64,000 nucleotides of DNA from Vanessa cardui (lineage: Eukaryota > Arthropoda > Insecta > Lepidoptera > Nymphalidae). The stretch is from positions 4,161,501 through 4,225,500 of the forward strand of contig NC_061130.1 of assembly GCF_905220365.1 (NCBI RefSeq), given 5' to 3'. Below are positions 55,644-64,000 of this stretch, piece after piece (positions within the stretch are counted from its first letter, which is position 1; every line of letters starts with the position of its first letter). The position numbers and the translations under genes were made by a program. The notes under the pieces were generated by a model. The model saw nothing but the letters and a program-made list of their open reading frames with translations. It made no database searches and had not been told where the DNA came from.

Positions 55644-57126
55644 TTCTTTTAAATATTACTTTATTTTTATTCTCATAATTTTATTGCAAGTTGATGCAGT
55701 ACAAGTCACCAGTACTCCACATACGTTACCAGTTAATCTTACAAGGGGTATTAATAACCAGTCATGCTTGGGTCTCGGCTGGGAACCGCATTGTTTTACA
55801 TTGTTCTTGTGTATGCCGGACACTTATTCATCGAAGGGGGAAGAATAAATCTTTTTTTCTATTTGAAATAGTGGTTTAAGGAAATATAATTGAAGTATCA
55901 ATTTATAAAATCTTGCATGATTCTAAGCACAAATAATATGTAGTGCGTATTACTAGAAGTTTAAATAAGAATATAAAACTAGGATAGCAATATACATAAA
56001 AATGCGTATATGAAAATTAAAAAAAATACTATAACCGTTTACGGAAAAACGTAATAAATGTTTAACGAAAGGTTTATATTATCAAAACATTGTTGAAAAT
56101 TTGATTTGAAATCAAAACAATTTGAAATACTCTCATGCTTTCATCGCTAAGCCTGGCTCCGCATATAGAATTTTCTGATTGGATCTATTTGGATCCATTA
56201 TCAAACTAATCTTGTAATTTCCATTCGGATATAAATTCGGCAATAGTGCGCTAGAGTTGAAACCTTAGTGAGATCAACCATGAACGCGTTGTCATGTTTT
56301 CAAAATAAATCTCGATATTTCGCTGTATGATCTGATCGACCAGGTGCATCAGTTATTGAACTGAATAGACTTGTAGAATTGTAGAACTGCAAATATTCTT
56401 AATTTAAAATCAATTAAGCATGTGTGCGTATAAATACGTATTATACGTTATATATTTTTTATTTCGATGTGAGGGTCACAGTTTTTATGACGTCATGTTT
56501 GTAATTTGCCCTAAATAAGTAAGCCGGAGTTTCAACCGTACGGGTAGAATCGTGAGCGCACACTCGTTGTATAACGTAGCAACGTTTTGTTCGGAATTGA
56601 GTCTTTCAGGTGCCCTGATCCGGAAACCGCATCATGGCATTGGTAGCGGTAATCTAACCAGTTTAACCGGATTTTTAAAGATTCAATGATATAAAATTAT
56701 TTTTACAAAATTATTATTATAATAGTTATATTTTTAATCTATAAATTTTATTAAAATGTAGATAATTTGGGTATTCAGATTTAAGGTTACTATCTGACAT
56801 ATTCAATTAGATTTCGATTTTTATTTTATAAGACAGTGATAGGTAAGTAATAAGTATATTTTAAATAAATAACTAAATCACTTTAGTTGGTGGTTGGTTG
56901 GTTCACATCAGGTGGCCAATATGCTCGTCCGCCAACCGTATCTTGTGATAGGAATGGGGATGGCCCAAGGGGTGAGGATCGATCTTGCAACTATGCAACT
57001 GATAGTTGGAAAAGAGTATCTACAGAGTTTCTTACCGGTATTTGTCCGTGTAAAATGACGATTGAAAGGTTTAGTTGTAAGAATACTGAAATAAGGTATA
57101 TTTTGATATATATTTCATTGTTAAAG

Positions 57127-57282
57127 GTTGCTTATTATATTTGCATTTTTGTGGAATTAAAAATCGGATCAAGGACTATGTGGTGAAGCTCGGTGAAGAA
57201 TGGCGCGACGATGAAAGCTTAACTGCGAAATCCATTGCGATGAAACGAAATCAAATTAAGCACATTGATATTTATACTCTGG
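57127..57282 (+). CDS. Odorant receptor (7tm_6), exon 2
   Basis: Encodes residues 106-157 plus one base. The split codon G/GT joins exon 1 in frame, giving FEGCLLYLHFCGIKNRIKDY, the end of helix 2 and the intracellular loop with its usual basic stretch. GEEWRDDESL and MKRNQIKHIDIY follow, as in the segment before helix 3 of insect receptors. The acceptor is TTAAAG/GTTGC and the donor CTGG/GTGAGA (phase 1). The same frame has stops in both flanks, which supports these borders. Confidence 0.85.
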
Positions 57283-58019
57283 GTGAGAATTATCATTTTT
57301 TTTCAATAATCTTAGATATTGTTTCATAAAAAAACAACAAAATTTCTTCATGATCTTTGAGCAAGCATATCACCTAGTCAAGATCAGGCATCATATATGC
57401 GATCACTAAATTATTGTTACCATTTGAAGGAAAAAGTAGTTTTTTTTTTAAAAAAAAATAGCGTTGACCTTATTTAGTTTTGAGAAAGAAAAGACACAAT
57501 GCATATCAATGGAGCCAAAAAAAGAACAACTACGTAGTATTATTGTATTCCTGTTGTAATAGTCAGAGACATAGTGTAACTCTGTCTTTGCTTAATGATG
57601 CTTGAGCTTGCGCAAAGGTATACAACATTTTGGTACCCAAAGTTGGTGATGCATTTTCAATATATTTCTTATATTCTTTAAGCTTTGACAATACTTACCA
57701 TCAGGTTACATATTATCGAGTCCGCTTATATTTATCAATGTTAAATATTCCTACTTCATCCTAATTCATATTCATCCTCATGGATGTAAGCAGGCTTTTG
57801 TGTGACTTGGTGAAAAGGGGTCATCTAAATCCATAAATAAACTAATCAGAAAGACTAAAGATCTGTGTGCTCTTATGTCCTCAAAAATATCAGTTGCTAG
57901 GTAGTCTCTGTGTGTCAATCTCTGTTCCCTCATTGCTCATTCATAACCCGATTGAATGGGAATTCGACATGACTAACAACCTTTTATTCAACCCAGAATT
58001 TGAAACTATAACCAGAAGT

Positions 58020-61000
58020 TTGTAAGTGGTAGTGCCACACTGCATACCTCTCGGTTGCAGTCGAATGGGCCGGCACGCCCGGGGAAGTACCACTCTCTCA
58101 CTTAAAATCGGCGTGAAGTGGTAGCTATGCTACCGCGTTTCGTCCGGTAAGTGAGAGTTCCGGAGGCCCGATCCCTCTCCCCCCAAAACATGGTTGTGCA
58201 GAATTTGGTGACATTACCCCAGGAGGGTACCATCAGCGACTGCGATGGAGAATCCCTCTCTGGGCATCCATGCTCAGGACGTACACCGCCTGAGCAGGGA
58301 TGCCCAGGCTGCCCTCCGAATTCTGGGGGGGGCAATTTTGCGCTCGCCACTGTTCGGGGCAAGCGGAGCAGGCATCATAAGGCAACCCCTACCACACTCG
58401 CTGTGGACTTCTGCAACATAAGGGGACTCAACTCCAACTTGAATGCCGTTCACTTTCACCTTGAGACGGCGAAGCCGGCCTTGCTCTTTCTTACCGAGAC
58501 CCAGATATCTTCTCCTGCCGATACGTCTTTTCTCTCTTACCCCGGGTACAAATTGGAGCATACTTTTGTGCCACGAGCTGGGGTGTGCGTTTACGTCAGA
58601 GATGATATCTGCTCTCGACGCCTCGGCAGCCTTGAAGGGCAGGACCTATCAATTATCTGGCTGCGCGTAGACTGCGACGACCATCCGCGAATCTACGCGT
58701 GCCTTTATAGGTCCCATAGCGGTAATGCCGAAACCGACCGACTGGTTGAGCACGTCCAATTGGCTACAGATTCCGTGCTGCAGCAGACTCCATCCGCAGA
58801 GATCATTATTCTGGGCGATTTCAATGCTCATCATACAGAGTGGCTTGGATCACGCACCACTGATCATGCGGGTAGATCTGTTCTCGACTTCGCTTTGGCT
58901 TATGATTTGACACAACTGGTCACCTCGCCAACGCGAATACCGGACGTGGAGGATCATACACCTTCCCTGTTGGACCTTCTGCTGACTTCGCATCCGGACG
59001 GCTATAAGATTGTCGTCGATCCCCCTCTGGGCTCGTCGGACCACTGTCTCGTCCGGAGTACAGTGCCAGTTACACGATACTCACGACCTCGTTTCGCGGG
59101 CTGTCGTCGCGTGTGGCACTACAAGTCAGCAGATTGGGATGGGATGCGGTCCTTCTTTGCATCTTACCCATGGGGGCGAGTTTGTTTCTCGATGGATGAT
59201 CCGAGCGTTGTTGCTGACTCTGTCGCCGATGTGGTGCTTCAGGGTATGGAACTTTTCATTCCATATTCTGCGGTGCCCATTGGTGGCAAGTCCCAGCCCT
59301 GGTTTGGTCGCCTCTGTAAGACGGCTTCACGCCGAAAATGGGAACGCTACCAAGACTGGGCTAACGCATCGGCGTCTCGTGATACAAACACCAGCACATT
59401 CAGAAAGGAATATAACTCTGCCTCCAGGTCCTTCAAAAACGTGATAGCTGAGGCGAAGTCGAAGTACATTGGCAGAATTGGCGAGAGACTGGTGCGCTTC
59501 CCATCAGGAACACGTGCGTTCTGGTCTCTCGCTAAGGCTGTCCTAGGGAATTTCTGTCAGCCTTCTTTTCCGTCTTTGCACAGGGACGGTGAGTCATTGG
59601 CCCATACCGCGAAGGAGAAGGCCGATCTTTTAGGGTCTCTCTTCGCGTCGAACTCGACTCTGGATGACCAAGAAAAGTCACCTCCATCAATCCCGCGATG
59701 TGATACGACGATGCCGGAGGTTAAATTTCGGCAAAGTGCAGTTCGGAAAGCACTTCTTTCCTTGGACATTCACAAGTCGAGTGGACCCGATGGCATCCCT
59801 CCAATCGTGCAACGGACATGTGCTCCCGAGTTGGCACCGGTCTTAACGCGTCTTTTCCGGCAATCCTACGCATTAGGCGTCGTCCCGAACTCCTGGAAGA
59901 CTGCTTTGGTGCATCCGATCCCTAAAAAAGGCAACCGCTCAGATCCGTCCAATTATAGGCCTATAGCCATCACCTCCTTGCTCTCCAAGATAATGGAGTC
60001 CCTTATTAACTGCCAGCTCCTGCGGTACCTAGAGGAGAATAAGCTGATTAGTGACCGCCAGTACGGTTTCCGTCGGGGTCGCTCAGCCGGTGATCTTCTA
60101 GTTTACCTTACTCACAGGTGGGCTGAAGCAGTTGAGAGCAAGGGGGAGGCATTAGCAGCCAGCTTGGACATAGCGAAGGCCTTCGATCGCGTATGGCACA
60201 AAGCGCTTCTTTCGAAGCTTCCTTCTTATGGGCTTCCCGGGAAATTATGCAATTGGATTACCAGCTTTTTGGCAGATCGGAGCATCAAGGTCGTTGTCGA
60301 CGGTGCATGCTCTGACTTAAAATTCGTCAATGCTGGTGTTCCACAAGGCTGCGTCCTATCACCCACTCTGTTTCTTCTGCATATCAATGATTTGTTGCAA
60401 ATCGGGAACATTCATTGCTATGCAGACGACAGTACCGTTGACACCTTATACACCGGCCGCGCTAATATTTCTCGGGAAAACGTCGAAGAAAACCGGAACA
60501 AACTTGTGTCTGAAATCGAGTCTTCGTTAAACGAAGTCTCGAACTGGGGCCGGCTAAATTTAGTCCATTTCAACCCCAAAAAGACGCAAGTTTGCGCGTT
60601 AACCGCTAAAAAAACACCATTTGTCGTATCTCCACGATTTGAGAACATCCCGATAGCCGCTACAGGTAGTATCGGAATACTTGGCGTTGATATTTCGAGC
60701 CTCGTTCAGTTCCGCGGTCAATTGGAAGGCAAAGCCAAATTGGCTTCAAAGAAGCTCGGTGTGCTCAGCAAGGCGAGACAGTACTTCACGTCGGCCCATC
60801 GCCTAAAACTTTACAAGGCGCAAATTCGGCCTCACATGGAGTACTGCTCTCACCTCTGGGCGGGTGCTCCCCAGTACCAGCTCCTTCCATTTGACCGCAT
60901 CCAACGTAGAGCGGCTCGAATTATCGACGATCAAGCCCTTTCCGATCTCCTTGATCCTTTGGCTTTGCGTAGAGATGTTGGATCACTCTGCATCTTCTAC

Positions 61001-61382
61001 CGAATTTTTCACGGGGAATGTTCCGAGGAATTGTTCGGATTAATCCCGGCTGCTGAATTTCACCTTCGGACATCTCGTCAAAATTCTAAGTTTCACCCGC
61101 ACCATCTTGATGTCCGAAAATCCACAACAGCGCGATTTCTTAGACATTTTCTGCCTCGCACAACCACTCTGTGGAACCAGCTGTCGCCGGCGGTTTTTCC
61201 GAACCGATACGACATGGGAACCTTCAAGAAAAGAGCCTACTCCTTTCTCAAAGGCCGGCAACGCACCTGCAAGCCCCCTGGTGTTGCAGATGTCCATGGG
61301 CGGTGGTAGTCACTTTCCATCAGGTGAGCCTCCTGCTCGTTTGCCACCTATACCATAAAAAAAAAAAAAAAAAAAAAAAAAA
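58020..61382 (+). mobile_element. Zenon/CR1-like LINE, 3.4 kb
   Basis: It comprises a GC-rich leader from about 58,020 (GGTAGTGCCACACTGC), one long ORF, a short 3' UTR overlapping the ORF end, and a run of 26 A (61,357-61,382). No ORF1 is present, so either the copy is 5'-truncated or the family is carried by ORF2 alone here. The start is approximate and I could not see a target-site duplication. The clade name comes from recognising the RT as lepidopteran Zenon/CR1-like; jockey is the alternative. Confidence 0.8.
58190..61309 (+). CDS. LINE ORF2, AP endonuclease and reverse transcriptase (Zenon/CR1-like)
   Basis: 1,039 residues from the first ATG; an in-frame TAA lies just upstream of a GTG at 58,151. 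The endonuclease runs from about residue 75 to 290: FCNIRGLNSNLN, LFLTETQ, YACLYRSH, LGDFNAHHTEW and SDH at 283-285. The RT covers about 520-800: SNYRPIAITSLLSKIME, YGFRRGRSAGDLL, SLDIAKAFDRVWH, GVPQGCVLSPTLF and YADD at 744-747. The C-terminal PHMEYCSHLWAG and RQRTCKPPGV match the tails at 18.4 and 40.5 kb. In this family the protein nicks DNA and primes reverse transcription from the nick. It is intact and could be active in principle. It lies in a receptor intron, same strand. Confidence 0.9.
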   Translation: MVVQNLVTLPQEGTISDCDGESLSGHPCSGRTPPEQGCPGCPPNSGGGNFALATVRGKRSRHHKATPTTLAVDFCNIRGLNSNLNAVHFHLETAKPALLFLTETQISSPADTSFLSYPGYKLEHTFVPRAGVCVYVRDDICSRRLGSLEGQDLSIIWLRVDCDDHPRIYACLYRSHSGNAETDRLVEHVQLATDSVLQQTPSAEIIILGDFNAHHTEWLGSRTTDHAGRSVLDFALAYDLTQLVTSPTRIPDVEDHTPSLLDLLLTSHPDGYKIVVDPPLGSSDHCLVRSTVPVTRYSRPRFAGCRRVWHYKSADWDGMRSFFASYPWGRVCFSMDDPSVVADSVADVVLQGMELFIPYSAVPIGGKSQPWFGRLCKTASRRKWERYQDWANASASRDTNTSTFRKEYNSASRSFKNVIAEAKSKYIGRIGERLVRFPSGTRAFWSLAKAVLGNFCQPSFPSLHRDGESLAHTAKEKADLLGSLFASNSTLDDQEKSPPSIPRCDTTMPEVKFRQSAVRKALLSLDIHKSSGPDGIPPIVQRTCAPELAPVLTRLFRQSYALGVVPNSWKTALVHPIPKKGNRSDPSNYRPIAITSLLSKIMESLINCQLLRYLEENKLISDRQYGFRRGRSAGDLLVYLTHRWAEAVESKGEALAASLDIAKAFDRVWHKALLSKLPSYGLPGKLCNWITSFLADRSIKVVVDGACSDLKFVNAGVPQGCVLSPTLFLLHINDLLQIGNIHCYADDSTVDTLYTGRANISRENVEENRNKLVSEIESSLNEVSNWGRLNLVHFNPKKTQVCALTAKKTPFVVSPRFENIPIAATGSIGILGVDISSLVQFRGQLEGKAKLASKKLGVLSKARQYFTSAHRLKLYKAQIRPHMEYCSHLWAGAPQYQLLPFDRIQRRAARIIDDQALSDLLDPLALRRDVGSLCIFYRIFHGECSEELFGLIPAAEFHLRTSRQNSKFHPHHLDVRKSTTARFLRHFLPRTTTLWNQLSPAVFPNRYDMGTFKKRAYSFLKGRQRTCKPPGVADVHGRW

Positions 61383-61699
61383 CCTCAAACAAGCTTATAT
61401 TATTCCGACTAAATAAATAGTTTACGTAAAAACTGACGAAATCTCTAATAATTGTGTGGAGTTTTGCTGCCAAACTACTGAACCGAATTTGATGAACTTT
61501 GTAATAAAGCAATCGTGAACTTTAAGGAACTCCATAGTATATATTGATAATTTTTATTCATAACACCTGACGAACCCCTAAAACCCAAGTTGTAGTTGCT
61601 TTATATAACTTATGGAAAACAACTAATAAAAAATTTTTATTCTTTTTCTTTGAACTGTCGCCAGGGTCATGATGAAGGTATACCTCCCGTGTATCTATT

Positions 61700-61980
61700 C
61701 ATATAATAAAATTGGAGCGTCTGTTTGTAATATTAAAAAAGCCCTTTTTTACTCAATGTATATGTATGTACACACGGTACATGTACCAAAAAAAACATTT
61801 TTTTGCAATTTTTGTCGGTCTGTCTGTCTGTCAGTTTAAGCGAGAGTCTGTTTGAGGTGGAGCGATTTTGACGTGACTTTCACTGACAGATAACTGATAT
61901 AATAAGGAGTAATTTAGGCTACATTAATCTTTTTTTTTTGTTATATTCAAACGCGTACAAGGTCGCGGGCACAGGTCGTT
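61700..61980 (-). repeat. Repeat family D copy in intron 2
   Basis: AAATTGGAGCGTCTGTTTGT at the left and CGCGTACAAGGTCGCGGGCA at the right are the family D ends in reverse. Confidence 0.65.
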
Positions 61981-62027
61981 AAGAAATAAACGTATCGCAT
62001 GTATTAAGACTATTTTTTTACCAACAG

Positions 62028-62216
62028 TTTACTGCACACTGGTAAAAGTCTTCGTCAATACTTACTTTGCATTCCCATTGATAATAATATTGGTCAAGAA
62101 ATACTTACTGAATATGGAGGTCGAATACATCACGCCGTTCAAGTTTACATTGCCTTTTAATTACCAAAGTAATGTGCTACTATTTGCTGGCGCTTATTTA
62201 ATGGATTACATGATCG
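62028..62216 (+). CDS. Odorant receptor (7tm_6), exon 3
   Basis: Encodes residues 158-220 plus one base. The codon split G/TT joins exon 2 in frame. A helix-3 segment (VKVFVNTYFAFPLIIILV) is followed by the extracellular-loop motif EYITPFKFTLPFNY, strongly characteristic of lepidopteran odorant receptors, and then the start of helix 4 (VLLFAGAYLMDYMI). Borders are CCAACAG/TTTAC and ATCG/GTAAGA (phase 1). Confidence 0.87.
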
Positions 62217-62309
62217 GTAAGAATCGTATACAAATGATATTTAATTAATTTGGATAAATATAAACTGATATATTTTAAATAAATACAAGCCTTATATACA
62301 ATTGAAAAA

Positions 62310-62580
62310 ATTACCCTAGGCACTTTGTGCAAACCTTGGGTAGGTACCACCCACTGAACAGATTCTTCTGCCAAACAACAGCACTCAGTATTTGTGTTCC
62401 GGCTTACAAGATGAGTGAGCCAGTGTAAGTACATGAACAAAGAACATAACATCTTAGTTCCCAAGATTAGTGGCGCATTGTAACAGCGTCATTGTCTGTG
62501 GGCGGTGGTGATCACTCACCATTATCCATCCATCAGGTGGCCCATTTGGCCGTCCTAGGAAAATGTCCGACGTCATAAAA
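62310..62580 (+). mobile_element. SINE-like family C copy in intron 3
   Basis: GGCACTTTGTGCAAACCTTG through GTGGGCGGTGGTGATCACTC and CATCAGGTGGCCCATTTG. The tail is decayed. Confidence 0.7.
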
Positions 62581-62604
62581 AAGAGTGAGAAAATTTTAGA
62601 GCTA

Positions 62605-62772
62605 TTCTAATTAGTGAATAGATACACAGATTCATATCCAACACATGTATTTTTTCTCACGATATTTTCCTTCACTAGCAAGCAAGAGACGAATCACGCA
62701 CTGATGAATTGAATCCGCAATCATCGGTTAAGATTAACTTTTTCTAATCATTGGGCTGTCTCTACTAACCGC
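62605..62772 (-). mobile_element. SINE family A fragment
   Basis: CTCACGATATTTTCCTTCAC and CCGCAATCATCGGTTAAGAT are family A words in reverse; both ends are eroded. Confidence 0.65.
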
Positions 62773-63236
62773 AGAATAAGATTGTAAATCAATTCTAATG
62801 TACGAGTAGGCTATGAATATTCAAAATAAATCATTATTATTGTCTGTGAAATGTGTAATAAGAAACTACATGTCATCTTTATATAATTGTTGGTTAAAGA
62901 TGGATCATTGGTTGTTTTTTAATATGGAAAAATCAGAGGCATTGATTTTAACCTAAAATGATACATGATTTAGGAATATAAAGGAATGATACGTTGTAAG
63001 AATTGTTAAAAATTATTATTATTATCCAGCAAAGTTTCGAAGTTCCTGAAATACATACAGAATTAAATAAATATGATTTAATAACACATTAAACATGATT
63101 ATGATTTTCAATTTATTTAAACAAACTCTGTGTGTAATGTGTATGAAAGATTAATATAATATGTAGAGTCCTGTTTTTGTAAAAAATGATGTCCATAATT
63201 AAAAATAAAATAATATCAATAATCTTAACATTTCAG

Positions 63237-63408
63237 CTCTCAATATATCGTATGTTGTTACCTGCAGTTTGTTCTTTATATCAGTAACAATGAGCCAGCT
63301 ACGAACCCTGTACATGTTACTGCAGGAAGATTTCAGAGAGGTAATAAAATCAAAAGACGTGGATTTACAAATAAAGCAAATTGTTCAGCGACATTCAGCG
63401 CTTTCTGA
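63237..63408 (+). CDS. Odorant receptor (7tm_6), exon 4
   Basis: Encodes residues 221-277 plus two bases. The codon split G/CT joins exon 3 in frame. It completes helix 4 (NISYVVTCSLFFISVTM) and enters the intracellular loop (LRTLYMLLQEDFREV, then LQIKQIVQRHSALS), where insect receptors carry an IVxRH-type stretch. The donor is CTGA/GTCAGT (phase 2), with a stop in frame 13 bases later. The remaining 120 or so residues, with helices 5-7 and the conserved C-terminus, must lie beyond 64,000. Confidence 0.83.
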
Positions 63409-63467
63409 GTCAGTATAAATATAAATATTTATATGTTTATTCTAATTATTATTTTAAAATAAATAAA

Positions 63468-63748
63468 TTCAACAACAACAACATGCCGTCAATTTCCTAC
63501 TGCTCAGCTACGGCCTCTTTTCCCTTTTAGAAGTTTGGAGCATATTCCACCACGATGCTCCAATGCTTAGTAGCTTACACGTGGCAGAATTTCGTTGAAA
63601 TTAGACACATGTAGGTTTCCTCACGATGTTATACACGATAAATTAAACACAAATTAAGCACATGAAAATTCAGTGGTGCTTGCCTGTCTTTGAACCCGCA
63701 ATCATCGGTTCAGATACTCACGTTCTAACCACTGGGCTACTGGCTCAT
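63468..63748 (-). mobile_element. SINE family A copy 14, in receptor intron 4
   Basis: CAACAACAACAACATGCCGT tail at the left, body, and head CACTGGGCTACTGGCTC at the right. Confidence 0.82.
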
Positions 63749-64000
63749 GTTATGTGTTCGCGGAAAAAATATACGTAATAATTATATTGACAAAATATAT
63801 GATCGCGACGTCAACGAAAACGCTATCCTGCGGTGGATTTCGATAAATCGTTCGCGTTTGAAATACCTGTAATGAGCGAATGTACATTACCGCAAATAAA
63901 ATACTGAATAAAATGATAAAATTATTCTTCGGGGTCTATAAATTATGCATGCGTTTTTATACGAGTTTAATCAGTTTATCTCGAATTACCTGCGTTTGAC
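63749..64000. other. Unassigned DNA (receptor intron 4, continuing)
   Basis: No next exon is visible before the window ends. Confidence 0.5.

Larger units (their letters stand above)
52435..57126 (+). other. Odorant receptor intron 1 (4.7 kb), filled with retroelements
   Basis: Donor GTCAGT and acceptor TTGTTAAAG enclose a family H repeat, the R2-like RT relic, a family A SINE and unassigned DNA (55,650-56,880, including a TATGACGTCATG near 56,486). Confidence 0.75.
57283..62027 (+). other. Odorant receptor intron 2 (4.7 kb) carrying a LINE
   Basis: Donor GTGAGA, acceptor TTTACCAACAG. It contains a decayed family C piece (about 57,600-57,730), the Zenon-like LINE in sense orientation, and a family D copy at 61,700-61,980 (-). 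The rest is unassigned. Confidence 0.75.
62217..63236 (+). other. Odorant receptor intron 3 (1.0 kb)
   Basis: Donor GTAAGA, acceptor AACATTTCAG. It contains a family C copy (62,310-62,580) and a SINE A fragment (62,605-62,772). Confidence 0.75.

Overview
This is a 64 kb piece of an AT-rich insect nuclear genome, almost certainly a butterfly or moth and plausibly a nymphalid. The evidence is a lepidopteran-type odorant receptor gene, many copies of a tRNA-headed SINE that looks like the Metulj family of butterflies, and LINEs with the closest feel of lepidopteran R1-clade and Zenon/CR1-like elements. These family names come from recognition, not from a database search. There is no prokaryotic operon, CRISPR array, rRNA gene or standalone tRNA gene.

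Layout. From 1 to about 31.4 kb I found no host exon. The sequence is a mosaic of SINEs (three families, here A, B and C), miniature inverted-repeat elements, LINE 3' ends and unassigned AT-rich DNA. From 31,545 to 37,166 lies a full-length, apparently intact two-ORF R1-clade non-LTR retrotransposon (gag-like ORF1, then ORF2 with an AP endonuclease and reverse transcriptase). It sits inside an older 5'-truncated SINE, and both insertions still show target-site duplications. From 37.2 to 52.1 kb the sequence is again repeats, including a foldback element with 224-bp arms (44.4-45.0 kb), Tc1/mariner-like miniature elements and short dead LINE tails with clear duplications.

From 52,119 to the right edge is the one host gene I can support: the first four exons of an odorant receptor (7tm_6 family) on the plus strand. 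All three introns are phase 1 and the reading frame joins exactly across them, giving about 277 residues. The remaining exons lie beyond the window. Intron 1 holds a minus-strand reverse transcriptase relic of the restriction-like-endonuclease (R2-like) type with an unusual YLDD catalytic box. Intron 2 holds a plus-strand Zenon/CR1-like LINE with a complete 1,039-codon ORF.

How the parts relate. Apart from the receptor gene, the window is a record of retrotransposition. The last 60 or so bases of the Zenon-like LINE closely resemble the 3' end of SINE family C, which suggests that this LINE type mobilises that SINE. The R1-clade element used a SINE as its target. The R2-like relic occurs twice (37.5-38.0 and 53.1-55.3 kb), both on the minus strand.
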